DNA of 43,767 nucleotides from Cytophagales bacterium. Lineage in GTDB: Bacteria > Bacteroidota > Bacteroidia > Cytophagales > Spirosomataceae. Shown piece by piece: positions 29,116-37,965 of the stretch; positions within the stretch are counted from its first letter, which is position 1; each line of letters begins with the position of its first letter. The position numbers were made by a program, and so were the translations under genes. Location: contig RDXN01000080.1 of the NCBI GenBank assembly GCA_004292855.1, positions 1 to 43,767 of the forward strand, given 5' to 3'. The notes under the pieces were generated by a model that saw nothing but the letters and a program-made list of their open reading frames with translations, did no database searches and was not told where the DNA came from.

Positions 29116-30761
29116 CTATTCTTTGCTGCTGCCCGGCCTGCCGTTCGACCTGAGAAGATGCACCCACCCAGAAACGTCCCCTCAAGCGAGCGGTAGCCGT
29201 GCATGCCGCCCCCGCCGAAACCGGCCACCTCACCAGCCGCATACAGTCCCGGAATAGGTTGGTCGGCCGCGTTCAGCACCTGTCCTGACAAGTTAGTTTT
29301 CAAGCCCCCCAGCGTTTTGCGGGTAATCACATGTAGCCGAACGGCTATGAGCGGCCCCATTGCCGGATCAAGAAGCTTGTGCGGCTTAGCCGTTCGAATG
29401 AGTTTGTCGCCCAAATACTTGCGTGCCCCCTCGATCAGTTTTATCTGCGAATCTTTGCCAAAGGCGTGGTTTAACTGCCGGTCGCGGGCCACAATCTGCC
29501 GTTCCAGAGCTGCGTAGTCGATCAGGTTTTCGCCGGTCAGGTTATTCATGCCCTTCACGAGGTCGGCGAGGTTGTCGCGTACAATAAAATCTTCACCGTT
29601 CTTCTTGAACGCTTCCACGGGGGGCGTGGCGTTTTTGCCCCCCACCCGGCCTAGTGTAGCCTTCCAGTCTTTGTTGGTTAGGTCGGGGTTTTGTTCGGAG
29701 CCGGAAAGGGCAAATTCTTTTTTCAGGATGGCCTGCGTCAGGATAAACCAGGTGTAATCGTGGCCCGTTTGCCGGATGTATTCGAGCGTGCCGAGCGTGT
29801 CGAAACCGGGGTAGAGCGGCACAGGCAACCGCTTGCCCGTCGCGTCGATCCAGAACGACGATGGCCCCGGCAGTACCCGAATGCCGTGACGCGCCCATAT
29901 CGGATTCCAGTTTTTGATGCCCTCGGTGTAGTGCCACATCCGGTCGGGGTTGATGATGTGCGCCCCGGCCTCCTGGGTGATGCCCAGCATACGCCCGTCG
30001 ACATGCTCCGGTACACCCGACAACATCGTTTTTGGCGGAGTGCCCAACCGGCTCGGCCAGCTTTGGCGGACTAACTCGTGATTGCCCCCAATCCCACCCG
30101 ACGTGACCACTACGGCCTGCGCCCGCAGGGCAAAATCGCCCACCACCGTAGGCGAGGTTTTCTCACCCCGAGCCGCGTTGCTGGGTTCCAGAATATCGCC
30201 ATGAACACCCTCGATGGTGCCGTTCGTTTGGATATAGCCATTGACCCGATGCCGGAACCGGAGCGAAATCAGGCCTTTTTCGACCGCCTGCCGAACGCGC
30301 CGTTCAAACGGTGCCACCACACCGGGGCCAGTGCCCCAGGTAATGTGGAAGCGGGGAACCGAGTTGCCGTGCCCGATGGCTCCGTAACCCCCACGCTCGG
30401 CCCAGCCAACCACCGGAAAAAACCGAACGCCCTGCTGATGCAGCCAAGACCGTTTTTCGCCCGCAGCAAACGCTACGTACGCTTCGGCCCACTTCCGGGG
30501 CCAATGATCTTCGGGCCGGTCGAAGCCCGCCGTGCCCATCCAGTCGTCCATAGCGAGGTCGTAGGAATCGCGAACACCCAACCGCCGTTGTTCTGGTGAG
30601 TCGACCAGAAACAGACCGCCAAACGACCAGAATGCCTGCCCACCTATGTTTTGCTCCGGCTCCTGATCAACCAAAATTACGCGTTTGCCCGCGTCGGCCA
30701 GTTCAGCAGCCGCCACTAAACCGGCTAATCCGGCCCCTACTACAATAACATCTGCATCCAT
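29112..30761 (-). CDS. FAD-binding dehydrogenase of the fumarate reductase/ketosteroid dehydrogenase type, 549 aa
   Basis: The N-terminal Rossmann motif is VVGAGLAGLVAAAELA with an acidic end of the second strand (DQEPEQ). The body has the FAD_binding_2 pattern: 'IGGQAFWSFGGLF', 'VVTSGGIGGNHELVRQSW' and the C-terminal 'KTLGGLKTNLSGQVL' with 'GLYAAGEVAGFGGGGMHGYR'. These enzymes reduce or dehydrogenate C=C bonds. Related proteins are called FAD-binding dehydrogenases or 3-ketosteroid dehydrogenase-like; the substrate is not evident. A promoter with a nearby palindrome is at 30824-30854. Confidence 0.9.
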   Translation of the reverse strand: MDADVIVVGAGLAGLVAAAELADAGKRVILVDQEPEQNIGGQAFWSFGGLFLVDSPEQRRLGVRDSYDLAMDDWMGTAGFDRPEDHWPRKWAEAYVAFAAGEKRSWLHQQGVRFFPVVGWAERGGYGAIGHGNSVPRFHITWGTGPGVVAPFERRVRQAVEKGLISLRFRHRVNGYIQTNGTIEGVHGDILEPSNAARGEKTSPTVVGDFALRAQAVVVTSGGIGGNHELVRQSWPSRLGTPPKTMLSGVPEHVDGRMLGITQEAGAHIINPDRMWHYTEGIKNWNPIWARHGIRVLPGPSSFWIDATGKRLPVPLYPGFDTLGTLEYIRQTGHDYTWFILTQAILKKEFALSGSEQNPDLTNKDWKATLGRVGGKNATPPVEAFKKNGEDFIVRDNLADLVKGMNNLTGENLIDYAALERQIVARDRQLNHAFGKDSQIKLIEGARKYLGDKLIRTAKPHKLLDPAMGPLIAVRLHVITRKTLGGLKTNLSGQVLNAADQPIPGLYAAGEVAGFGGGGMHGYRSLEGTFLGGCIFSGRTAGRAAAKNS

Positions 30762-30823
30762 TGGGGATTATTTTTTGTTCGTAATAACGAACCCTGAAGC
30801 CGTAGGTCTTGAATCCACGATTT

Positions 30824-30854
30824 CAAATCTACGGCTTTAATCCGAACAACTCAA
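30824..30854 (-). promoter_or_regulatory. Promoter of the FAD dehydrogenase within a stem-loop
   Basis: On the minus strand TTG (30852-30854), a 20-nt spacer and TAGATTTG (30824-30831). The -7 box lies in an inverted repeat (AAGCCGTAG at 30797-30805 with CTACGGCTT at 30829-30837), and a second stem GTTCGT/ACGAAC (30778-30793) is in the leader. The inverted repeat could be an operator or an RNA structure. Confidence 0.55.
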
Positions 30855-30857
30855 CGC

Positions 30858-31556
30858 ATGACAAACGATGCCCTTTGGGCTGCTCACCTGTGCCTGACCG
30901 AGGTCTATGGCACGCAGGATATTTATGGTCGCTACGACCCGATGCACGAATTGATTGCCACCATTCTATCGCATCGGACCACCCACGCCAACGAGGTAGC
31001 CGCTTACAAGGCTATGCGTGACCGCTTCCCAACCTGGGAGGACGTGCGCGATGCGCCACTTGATGAATTGACGGCCTGTATCGGCCCTGCCAATTACCCC
31101 GAAGTAAAAGCTCCGTGGATTAAGCAGGTATTAGCGGCTATTATTGCTGAACGGGGCGAAGCCAACATTGATTTTCTGGTCGAGATGTCCACCGAAGAGG
31201 CTATGAAATGGTTGACCAGCCTCCCCGGCGTGGGTCTGAAAACGGCTAGTTTGTTGTTGCTATTCTATTTCAAAAAGCCGGTGTTGCCCGTCGATACGCA
31301 CGTACATCGCGTTACGCAACGGGTAGGGGTGTTAGGGCCAAAAGTGAGTGCCGAACGGGCGCACAAACTATTACTGGAGCAATTGCCCTCAGACCCGGTG
31401 GTACTGTTCAACTTTCACAAGCATTTTTATTGGCACGGGCAGCGGGTTTGCACATGGTACTCCCCTAAATGCAGCGAATGCGCACTAGTTGCCCAGTGCG
31501 CATTCTATCAATCCAATGGAAACATGGTACTCAGCAGTACACCTAAAAAACGATGA
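30858..31556 (+). CDS. Endonuclease III-like DNA glycosylase, 232 aa
   Basis: A helix-hairpin-helix glycosylase: SLPGVGLKTAS with Lys128 of the beta-lyase type, catalytic Asp146 in PVDTHVHRV, and a [4Fe-4S] loop with Cys198, Cys205, Cys208 and Cys214 (C-x6-C-x2-C-x5-C). It removes damaged pyrimidines and cuts the strand. The usual LSAQATD of EndoIII is replaced by LSHRTTHANE, so it is a divergent Nth-like subgroup rather than the standard nth. Whether a standard nth exists elsewhere is not known. It is divergent from the FAD dehydrogenase and converges on the HhH genes with a 5-nt gap. Confidence 0.88.
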   Translation: MTNDALWAAHLCLTEVYGTQDIYGRYDPMHELIATILSHRTTHANEVAAYKAMRDRFPTWEDVRDAPLDELTACIGPANYPEVKAPWIKQVLAAIIAERGEANIDFLVEMSTEEAMKWLTSLPGVGLKTASLLLLFYFKKPVLPVDTHVHRVTQRVGVLGPKVSAERAHKLLLEQLPSDPVVLFNFHKHFYWHGQRVCTWYSPKCSECALVAQCAFYQSNGNMVLSSTPKKR

Positions 31557-31561
31557 TCGTG

Positions 31562-32263
31562 CTAAGCAGATTGGCCGTACTTTTTCTCAAAAAACACTTT
31601 TGACTGACCAACCCAGTTGTCGCGCTCGATGCGACCGGGGAAGAACTCGATAATCTCGTTGACCTTGTCGATGTCTTCTTTGGCGAAGTTCGACACCTGC
31701 CGAAACGTGTAGATGCCGAGGCTGTGAAGTTTACGCTCCAGGAACGGCCCTACCCCCACAATCTCTTTCAGATCGTCGGCTTCGGTGGCTGAAGCAATCC
31801 CAATCCGGTCGAAGTTTAACTCTTGAGCACGGGAGGCAATCCTTGACAGCACGGCCGCTTCAGACCCCTGCGCAACCGGTTGCGCGGGTGGCTCAGTGAG
31901 ATCGAGGATGGGCGAAACAATGACCGTTTCGACCGGGGGAACCGGAGGAACAACAACCGGAATTTCGTCAATAACGACGGTCGGCGTTGCCACAACGGGC
32001 ACAGCCACGGTTGCCGAAACAGGCGGGGCTACAACCGGAGCCGAAACAACGGGAGCCGGTGGAGCCGGAGCCACAACGGCTACTTTGGCCTGTCGGCAAT
32101 TGGCGAGGTCGCGCTCGCGGTCGGCAATGGCGGCCCGGAGCGAGTTGATACGCCCGTTCAGGATGAGCCGGGCAATGAACCAGCCGATAAATGCCGCTAA
32201 CGATAGCAGCAGCAGCATTTCGACGATGGCAACCGGGCGACTTAAAGGATCTAATCCAAACAT
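31562..32263 (-). CDS. Membrane-anchored helix-hairpin-helix protein, copy B, 233 aa
   Basis: One N-terminal membrane helix (VEMLLLLSLAAFIGWFIA), a coiled-coil-like stretch, a Pro/Val/Ala-rich linker of about 90 residues (APPAPVVSAPVVAPPV), then a C-terminal HhH-type domain of about 90 residues: 'LKEIVGVGPFLERKLHSLGI', 'YTFRQVSNFAKEDIDKVNEI', 'FPGRIERDNWV'. The C-terminal domain is nearly identical to that of the gene just upstream (32283-32780). ATG 32263 is chosen because both paralogues then start MF-x2-(D/N)PL. Such domains bind DNA or act as protein contacts; the role is unknown. Confidence 0.8.
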   Translation of the reverse strand: MFGLDPLSRPVAIVEMLLLLSLAAFIGWFIARLILNGRINSLRAAIADRERDLANCRQAKVAVVAPAPPAPVVSAPVVAPPVSATVAVPVVATPTVVIDEIPVVVPPVPPVETVIVSPILDLTEPPAQPVAQGSEAAVLSRIASRAQELNFDRIGIASATEADDLKEIVGVGPFLERKLHSLGIYTFRQVSNFAKEDIDKVNEIIEFFPGRIERDNWVGQSKVFFEKKYGQSA

Positions 32264-32282
32264 ATTTTTAATAGGTTTCAGG

Positions 32283-32780
32283 TTATTTTCTCTTGTCCAG
32301 GTCAGCAGCTTGTCCAACCCAGTTGTCGCGCTCGATTCGTCCGGGGAAAAACTCGATAATGTCGTTCACCTTATCAATGTCTTCCTTCGTAAAATTAGCC
32401 ACCTGCCGGAACGTGTAAATACCAATGGCGTGCAGTTTGCGCTCCAAAAATGGCCCAACACCCACAATATCCTTCAGGTCGTCGGCGTCGGTAGCGGTGG
32501 CCCGGCCAATCCGGTCGAAATTTACCTCGGTTGCCCGCGAACGAATACGGTTCAGAACCGCCGATTCGTCGGCACCACCCGCGCTGGCGAGGGGCACAAC
32601 GGGTGCCCGTTGGCAATCGTCAAGGTCGCGTTCGGTACTGGCCAGTTCGCCTTCGAGTTGGCCAATCAGGCCCTGCCGCGAGATATAGCCAATAATAAAG
32701 CCCAGGCCTCCGGCCACAATGGCCATAATCCAGTGGTGCAACGAGGCATCAGGCAGATTTAAGGGATTCCATTCAAACAT
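32283..32780 (-). CDS. Membrane-anchored helix-hairpin-helix protein, copy A, 165 aa
   Basis: An N-terminal membrane helix (WIMAIVAGGLGFIIGYIS), a short coiled-coil segment (LEGELASTERDLDDC) and the same C-terminal HhH domain as copy B: 'LKDIVGVGPFLERKLHAIGI', 'YTFRQVANFTKEDIDKVNDI', 'FPGRIERDNWVGQA'. Only a few of about 70 positions differ between the copies in this domain, whereas the linkers differ completely. The two genes are 19 nt apart and follow the ompA-type gene (22-nt gap), forming an operon from the promoter at 33850. Confidence 0.82.
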   Translation of the reverse strand: MFEWNPLNLPDASLHHWIMAIVAGGLGFIIGYISRQGLIGQLEGELASTERDLDDCQRAPVVPLASAGGADESAVLNRIRSRATEVNFDRIGRATATDADDLKDIVGVGPFLERKLHAIGIYTFRQVANFTKEDIDKVNDIIEFFPGRIERDNWVGQAADLDKRK

Positions 32781-32802
32781 GTCTCTGTGCGTTTATCGTC
32801 TA

Positions 32803-33777
32803 TTATTGAACCACTACCGTTACCCGCCGATTTGCCTTGCGCCCGCTGTCGGTGTCGTTCGATGCCTTCGGGTCGGCTTCGCCTTTACCGCTCGATTCGA
32901 CTTGTGACGACGATACCCCCTGCGATAACAATCGCTGTTTCACCGCATTAGCCCGCTTCTTGGACAGAGCCAGGTTCGTGTCGTCGGGACCCTGATTGTC
33001 CGTGTAGCCCGTCAAAACCAGATTCTTATCCTTGTTCTTGCGCAGGTACCCAATAGCCTCCTTGAAAAACTTTTTGGTTTCGTTCGTCCGAATATAATCC
33101 GACGAGCCGGAAGGAAAGTACAGATCAATTGGCTTGAACACCGACTCGAATTTTTCGGCCTTGGCCAGAGCTTCTTCGGTTACGGGGGCGGCTGTCGATA
33201 TGGCTGCTGCCGGAGTAGCCGATGCACTGTTTGCAATAGCCACAGCCGCCGAGTCGGGCTTGGGAGCGGCCGCTGTCATGGCACCGAACGAAGGTAATAC
33301 ACCCGCGTTCACAGAGTCACCTTTGGCATTAAACGTTAGGTCGCCCCGCTCAACGCCCGTTGTCAGGAGCGATGTTGCCGAAACACCGCGCTGTACCAAA
33401 AGGGCTTTGATGGCTTCGGCCCGCGCTACGCCCAGATTGGGAAACGAGGAGTCGTTTGTCTCCGAAGCCGTGTAATAGCCCGTAAGGGTTAATTGCCGGT
33501 CGGGGTTGTTTTGAAGATACGTGGCAATAGAGTCGAGAGGGGCGTCGAAGCCAGCTAAATTGGGTACAGCTCCCGATTTAGCGAAGTTGAACGAGCCGGG
33601 CAATCCGATACTAAACCGTGTGCCGTCGGTGAGCGACACGGCAGGGGCCTGAACCGACAGACCGGGAGCGGAGGCATCGTCGGCGCATAACTGCTTGATT
33701 TTGCAGACATGCCACCACGTCGAACCCGCCATCCAGACGACCAATAGGACGATCCAGGGGGTTTTGTTTGTAAACAT
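32803..33777 (-). CDS. OmpA-family protein with two OmpA-like domains, 324 aa
   Basis: A hydrophobic N-terminus (WIVLLVVWMAGSTWW) may be an anchor or signal. Residues about 70-150 form a degenerate OmpA-like domain ('LDSIATYLQNNPDRQLTLTGYY', quoted as IATYLQNNPDRQLTL, then 'NLGVARAEAIKALLVQRGV'). After an Ala/Ser linker, residues about 220-324 are a standard OmpA domain: 'LVLTGYTDNQGPDDTNLALS', 'KRANAVKQRLLSQGV', 'GRKANRRVTVVV' with the peptidoglycan-binding Asp/Arg. It would bind peptidoglycan in the periplasm. The two HhH genes follow in the same operon. Leader with a 5' stem-loop. Confidence 0.88.
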   Translation of the reverse strand: MFTNKTPWIVLLVVWMAGSTWWHVCKIKQLCADDASAPGLSVQAPAVSLTDGTRFSIGLPGSFNFAKSGAVPNLAGFDAPLDSIATYLQNNPDRQLTLTGYYTASETNDSSFPNLGVARAEAIKALLVQRGVSATSLLTTGVERGDLTFNAKGDSVNAGVLPSFGAMTAAAPKPDSAAVAIANSASATPAAAISTAAPVTEEALAKAEKFESVFKPIDLYFPSGSSDYIRTNETKKFFKEAIGYLRKNKDKNLVLTGYTDNQGPDDTNLALSKKRANAVKQRLLSQGVSSSQVESSGKGEADPKASNDTDSGRKANRRVTVVVQ

Positions 33778-33808
33778 AAAAAACGGGGGTTTGGGATACG
33801 TAACAGGT

Positions 33809-33842
33809 TTTTGGCACTAGTCAGACGAGTCAGTTGCCAAAA
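33809..33842 (-). promoter_or_regulatory. Stem-loop at the 5' end of the ompA-HhH transcript
   Basis: TTTTGGCA (33809-33816) and TGCCAAAA (33835-33842) pair perfectly, with partial pairing inside. The predicted transcription start is about 33843, so the hairpin would be the first thing in the RNA, as in 5' stabilising stems of outer-membrane-protein mRNAs. Confidence 0.45.
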
Positions 33843-33849
33843 GGTCATT

Positions 33850-33879
33850 CAAAAATAGGCGAATAGCTCATAAATGCAA
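33850..33879 (-). promoter_or_regulatory. Promoter of the ompA-HhH-HhH operon
   Basis: On the minus strand TTG (33877-33879), a 19-nt spacer and TATTTTTG (33850-33857), an exact consensus match. It leaves a leader of about 66 nt to the ATG at 33777. Confidence 0.7.
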
Positions 33880-33964
33880 GACTCATAATGATTTAGCCAG
33901 AAAAATGAAGGAAATGCACTTTGTTGTAGGTTCGTAAATATAGTAACTCTAAAAAATTAAATAC

Positions 33965-33995
33965 AAAAAAACCGCTGACGATTGCGCCAGCGGTT
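33965..33995 (-). terminator. Rho-independent terminator of the rho gene
   Basis: On the minus strand AACCGCTG and CAGCGGTT form an 8-bp stem followed by seven or more T. It lies 21 nt after the rho stop codon. Confidence 0.85.
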
Positions 33996-34015
33996 GTGTG
34001 TATTGAGCGTACTAA

Positions 34016-36232
34016 TTAGCGGTTCATTGAGATCAAAAACTCCTCGTTATTACGAGTACCTTTCATGCGGTCGAGCAGAAAATCCATTGATTCCATTGGG
34101 TTCATGTCGGACATGTGTTTCCGCAAAATCCAGACGCGTTGTAAAGTCTCTTTGTCGAGGAGCAGATCTTCCCGACGCGTGCTCGACGCTACGACGTCGA
34201 TGGCTGGATATATTCGTTTGTTTGACAGCTTACGGTCAAGTTGAACTTCCATGTTGCCGGTGCCTTTAAATTCCTCAAAGATCACCTCGTCCATTTTTGA
34301 GCCTGTGTCAATCAAAGCCGTCGCTATGATGGTTAGTGAACCGCCGTTTTCCACGTTACGGGCCGCCCCAAAGAACCGCTTAGGCTTGTGCAGCGCGTTG
34401 GCGTCGACACCACCCGACAAAATCTTGCCCGACGACGGCACCACTGTGTTGTAGGCCCGTGCTAAACGCGTGATCGAATCAAGCAAAATCACGACGTCGT
34501 GACCGCACTCGACCATCCGTTTGGCTTTTTCGAGCACCATGCTCGCCACTTTCACGTGCCGGTCGGCCTGCTCATCGAACGTTGACGAGATTACTTCGGC
34601 GTTCACGCTGCGAGCCATGTCAGTAACTTCCTCGGGTCGTTCGTCGATGAGCAAAATCAGCAAGTGAATTTCGGGGTGATTGCGTGTGATGGCGTTGGCT
34701 ATTTCCTTAAGCAACACTGTTTTACCCGTTTTGGGCTGGGCCACAATCATACCCCGTTGGCCCTTGCCGATGGGCGCGAACAGGTCCAACACCCGCGTCG
34801 AATACTGATCGGGGCGGTTGGTCAGTCTAATTTGCTCTTCGGGGAATAGGGGCGTAAGGTACTCAAACGGAATCCGGTCGCGAATCTCTTCGGTGGTTTT
34901 TCCGTTCACGGTTGTTACGCGCAACAGGGCAAAATATTTCTCGCCCTCTTTGGGTGGCCGAATGGCTCCTTTCACGGTATCGCCCGTTTTGAGGCCAAAC
35001 AGCTTGATCTGCGAGGGCGACACATAAATATCGTCGGGGCTAGCCAGATAATTATAGTCGGCTGAGCGCAGGAACCCGTAACCGCCGTCGGACATGATTT
35101 CCAGAACGCCTTCGTTCTCAATAATTCCGTCGAACTCGCGGATGTGTTGGTTATACTGGCGACGAATGCGGTTCTGATACTCCAGCGACTCACGCGAAGG
35201 CTGCGGAGCCTGCTCGTTTTTCTGCCCTTCGGCATCACCCGACTCGTCCGTAAGGGTGGGCGCATCGCTCGGCGCAGTAGCCTCCGTTCCGGTAGCATCG
35301 GTTTCGGCTTGTGCGGGTTGAACGGTTGTGTTGCCTTCTTCAACAACGGTTGGGGTCAAAAATTCCTCTTCCGACTCTGCCCGCATACTCATCGCTGACT
35401 CGTCGGGCATCCGTTGCCGACGCTCACGAAGGCCGCCCTCTCGTGGGCCGCCGGGGCGTTGCCCGTCGTTAGGGCGGTTGCGCCCTTCTCCATCCCGACC
35501 GGGACTGTTAAACCGGTTCTGACGTGAATCGTTCAGATTGGTTCCGCCCTCTCGTGGGCCTCCCTCTCGTGGGCCTCGCTCACGTGGATTTGCGTCACGT
35601 GGGCCAGCCTCACGCGGATTTGCATCGCGTGGTCCGCCAGTACGTTCGTCGCGACGAGCGAAGCGGTTAGTCGGATCATTGTTCCGGTCGTTCCGGTCGA
35701 AACGGGGGTTTTCGGGGCGTTGCCGCCCTTCGTTTCGTCCGACAGGTTCTGGGCGTGTTAGTTCGGCAGGAGGTATTATTTCGGCTGGCTGTGGCGTGGG
35801 TGCGTTGAGTGGCTCTTCGTCAGTTTTGGCAATCGGCTCGTTCTCGGGCGTGGGCGGAGGGGTATCAGTAGCCACCGGATCGCGCCGAACGCGCCCCCGT
35901 GTACGTGCGGCAACAGGAGCAGGTGATTCTTCGACTACAGGCGGTGCTGTTTCGGGAGTTGCAGCTACAGGCACTGGCTCAGGGGCGGGTGTGGTCTCAG
36001 TTTCAGGGGCAGGAGCCACCGCTTTCACCGGGCGACGACCCCGACGGGGAGCCTCAACGACCGCAACCTCGGCCATACCCTCTTCGGGCATAGGTTGGCG
36101 GGCCTGCTGGTCCAGAATCTTGTAAATCAGTTCACGTTTGAGGTACTTGTTGGCATCGGTAACACCAAACTGGTCGGCAATAGTCCGTAGCTCCGAGAGG
36201 AGCTTGTCATTCAATTCTTCAATATTGTACAT
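34016..36232 (-). CDS. rho: Transcription termination factor Rho with a 300-residue disordered insertion, 738 aa
   Basis: Residues 1-45 are the Rho_N helical domain ([18 protein letters not shown]). Residues about 46-350 are low complexity: Pro/Ala/Val/Glu-rich, then Arg/Gly/Asn/Asp-rich with near-exact tandem repeats ([15 protein letters not shown]) at 200-230. Residues 360-445 are the RNA-binding cold-shock-like domain ([15 protein letters not shown]). The hexameric ATPase follows, with Walker A at 497-505 (VAQPKTGKT), Walker B ([15 protein letters not shown]), the Q/R-loop segments and '[13 protein letters not shown]'. The insert is typical of Bacteroidota Rho. Rho unwinds RNA to end transcripts. 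It has its own intrinsic terminator and a long leader. Confidence 0.95.
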   Translation of the reverse strand: MYNIEELNDKLLSELRTIADQFGVTDANKYLKRELIYKILDQQARQPMPEEGMAEVAVVEAPRRGRRPVKAVAPAPETETTPAPEPVPVAATPETAPPVVEESPAPVAARTRGRVRRDPVATDTPPPTPENEPIAKTDEEPLNAPTPQPAEIIPPAELTRPEPVGRNEGRQRPENPRFDRNDRNNDPTNRFARRDERTGGPRDANPREAGPRDANPRERGPREGGPREGGTNLNDSRQNRFNSPGRDGEGRNRPNDGQRPGGPREGGLRERRQRMPDESAMSMRAESEEEFLTPTVVEEGNTTVQPAQAETDATGTEATAPSDAPTLTDESGDAEGQKNEQAPQPSRESLEYQNRIRRQYNQHIREFDGIIENEGVLEIMSDGGYGFLRSADYNYLASPDDIYVSPSQIKLFGLKTGDTVKGAIRPPKEGEKYFALLRVTTVNGKTTEEIRDRIPFEYLTPLFPEEQIRLTNRPDQYSTRVLDLFAPIGKGQRGMIVAQPKTGKTVLLKEIANAITRNHPEIHLLILLIDERPEEVTDMARSVNAEVISSTFDEQADRHVKVASMVLEKAKRMVECGHDVVILLDSITRLARAYNTVVPSSGKILSGGVDANALHKPKRFFGAARNVENGGSLTIIATALIDTGSKMDEVIFEEFKGTGNMEVQLDRKLSNKRIYPAIDVVASSTRREDLLLDKETLQRVWILRKHMSDMNPMESMDFLLDRMKGTRNNEEFLISMNR
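35550..35650. repeat. Short tandem repeats within the rho disordered region
   Basis: Near-repeats of 15-18 nt (plus strand words such as CCCTCTCGTGGGCC and CTCACGTGGATTTGCGTC) encode the alternating GPRDANPRE and GPREGG units. They are prone to slippage, so length may vary between strains. Confidence 0.7.
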
Positions 36233-36455
36233 AATGGTTAGGTTAGTCAGTAACCTTGCGTTGCGAAAAGCGTGCGTTTGAGTTGGCCGAACGGCTTAGT
36301 TCCGGTAGATCGGACGTTGCGTTGATTCGCGCGTTCGAGTAAATGGATTGGTAATAAATAAGAAAATCGGTAAGCTGGTGTTTATGAAACGTCCCAAACA
36401 GGCTGTTGTATCGGGAACGAACGACGCATCGGGAGATGGTCGGAGATAAGACAGG
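36233..36455 (-). promoter_or_regulatory. Long 5' leader of rho
   Basis: The promoter at 36456 implies a leader of about 217 nt before the rho ATG at 36232. No convincing coding frame is seen in it, and it contains short GC-rich inverted words (for example TTCCGG and CCGGTA). A leader of this size fits autogenous control of rho, known in Escherichia coli. The rest of the gap (36490-36597) is the upstream region of the sugar porter gene, with no clear promoter box. Confidence 0.5.
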
Positions 36456-36487
36456 GCAAATGTAAGGACCGCACGTCTAATTGTCAA
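36456..36487 (-). promoter_or_regulatory. rho: Promoter of rho
   Basis: On the minus strand TTG (36485-36487), a 20-nt spacer and TACATTTGC (36456-36464), an exact -7 match. Confidence 0.65.
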
Positions 36488-36597
36488 TAGAACGCAACGG
36501 ACAGAAAAATGTTTCCTTCAATTCATAAAATTATAGCCCTGTTCTATTCTCATCCCCATCTTTCGTAGCTTGTGGTCTAAATTAACCCTTTTGACCA

Positions 36598-37956
36598 ATG
36601 AGTAAAACCGTACTCTTGTACTTTATTGCCGCCGTTGCTGCTACTGGCGGTCTTCTTTTTGGCTTCGACACGGGCGTTATCAACGTGGCGATGCCGTTCA
36701 TTAAACAAAAATGGAGCCTCTCCCCACAAGCTGAGAGCTGGATTGTTTCGGTCGTATTGATCGGTGGCATGGCAGGGGCCATCCTGAGTGGCCAACTGGC
36801 CGACCGCCTGGGTCGTAAGCGTATTAATGTGCTGGCCTCGTTGATTTTTGTGGTCGGCTCGTTGCTGACCGCCGTGGCCCCCTCGCCCGATTGGCTCGTT
36901 GCCGGACGGTTGTTGCTTGGGTTAGCCATTGGCATTGTTTCGTTTTCGGTGCCGCTCTACATCGCCGAAATTGCCCCAAGCCATATTCGGGGGCGGCTGG
37001 TTACGTTTTTTCAACTCGCCATAACCATTGGTATTTTGGTGTCGTATGTCTGTGGGTATGCCTTTGCCGACGCTGTTGAGGGGTGGCGATTGATGTTAGG
37101 GGCGGGCATTGCCCCCGCCATTTTGTTGCTGGCGGGCATGTTCTTCGTGCCCGAAAGTCCCCGTTGGCTCGTCAACAAGGGCCGCACCGACGAGGCCCTT
37201 GCCGTACTGAACCGTATCCACGAAACAGGAAATGCCCAGACCGAACTCGCCGACATAAGCCGGACCGTCCAACAGGAGAAAACCCGTAAAACCGATTGGC
37301 GCGAACTGTTTTCGAGCCGACTGCGCATTCCGCTGCTCATTGGCATCGGTATTTTCCTGATTCAGCAGTTTTCGGGTATCAACGCCGTGATTTACTACTC
37401 GACGCGGATTTTTCAACTGGCAGGCTTCGGTTCAGGAAATACGGCTATTATGGCCACCGTTGGAGTTGGGGTTATCAACACGTTGAGCACGCTGGTGGCC
37501 GTTCGATTTCTGGACCAATGGGGGCGCAAACCACTGCTCTACACCGGCCTGATTGGCACGGCGGTGTCGTTGGCGACGATTAGTTTCGCCTTTTATTTTA
37601 AGGATTCGCTGGGCGTCGACTTGCTGCGCATTCTGTCGGTGGGGGGTGTTTACGTATATATTTTCTTTTTCGCCATCAGCCTGGGGCCGTTGGGTTGGTT
37701 GCTCATTTCGGAAGTTTATCCGTTGCGTATCAGAGGTTTTGCCACCAGCCTAGGCAGTTTTTACCACTGGTTTTTCGATTTTTGGGTAAGCTTCACATTC
37801 CCCATTCTTGCCGCTACCTCACTTGGCACAAACGGGGGAATCTTTATGATCTACACAGCGGTGGTGCTGCTTGGCCTGCTTTTTGCCCGATACGTTGTGT
37901 TTGAAACGAAGGGACTCAGCCTCGAAGATATCGAAAAGAAGTGGGAGCGCCCGTAA
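36598..37956 (+). CDS. Sugar porter family MFS transporter, 452 aa
   Basis: Twelve membrane helices with sugar-porter signatures: 'GGLLFGFDTGVINVA' in helix 1, 'ADRLGRKRINVL' between helices 2 and 3, 'PESPRWL' after helix 6, 'QQFSGINAVIYYS' in helix 7, 'DQWGRKPLL' and 'FETKGLSLEDIE' at the end. It is a proton-linked or facilitative importer of a hexose or pentose; the exact sugar is not visible. Glycerate kinase follows after 9 nt, so the pair is probably one operon and the substrate could be linked to glycerate-producing sugar or sugar-acid metabolism. Confidence 0.93.
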   Translation: MSKTVLLYFIAAVAATGGLLFGFDTGVINVAMPFIKQKWSLSPQAESWIVSVVLIGGMAGAILSGQLADRLGRKRINVLASLIFVVGSLLTAVAPSPDWLVAGRLLLGLAIGIVSFSVPLYIAEIAPSHIRGRLVTFFQLAITIGILVSYVCGYAFADAVEGWRLMLGAGIAPAILLLAGMFFVPESPRWLVNKGRTDEALAVLNRIHETGNAQTELADISRTVQQEKTRKTDWRELFSSRLRIPLLIGIGIFLIQQFSGINAVIYYSTRIFQLAGFGSGNTAIMATVGVGVINTLSTLVAVRFLDQWGRKPLLYTGLIGTAVSLATISFAFYFKDSLGVDLLRILSVGGVYVYIFFFAISLGPLGWLLISEVYPLRIRGFATSLGSFYHWFFDFWVSFTFPILAATSLGTNGGIFMIYTAVVLLGLLFARYVVFETKGLSLEDIEKKWERP

Positions 37957-37965
37957 TTTTGGCTC

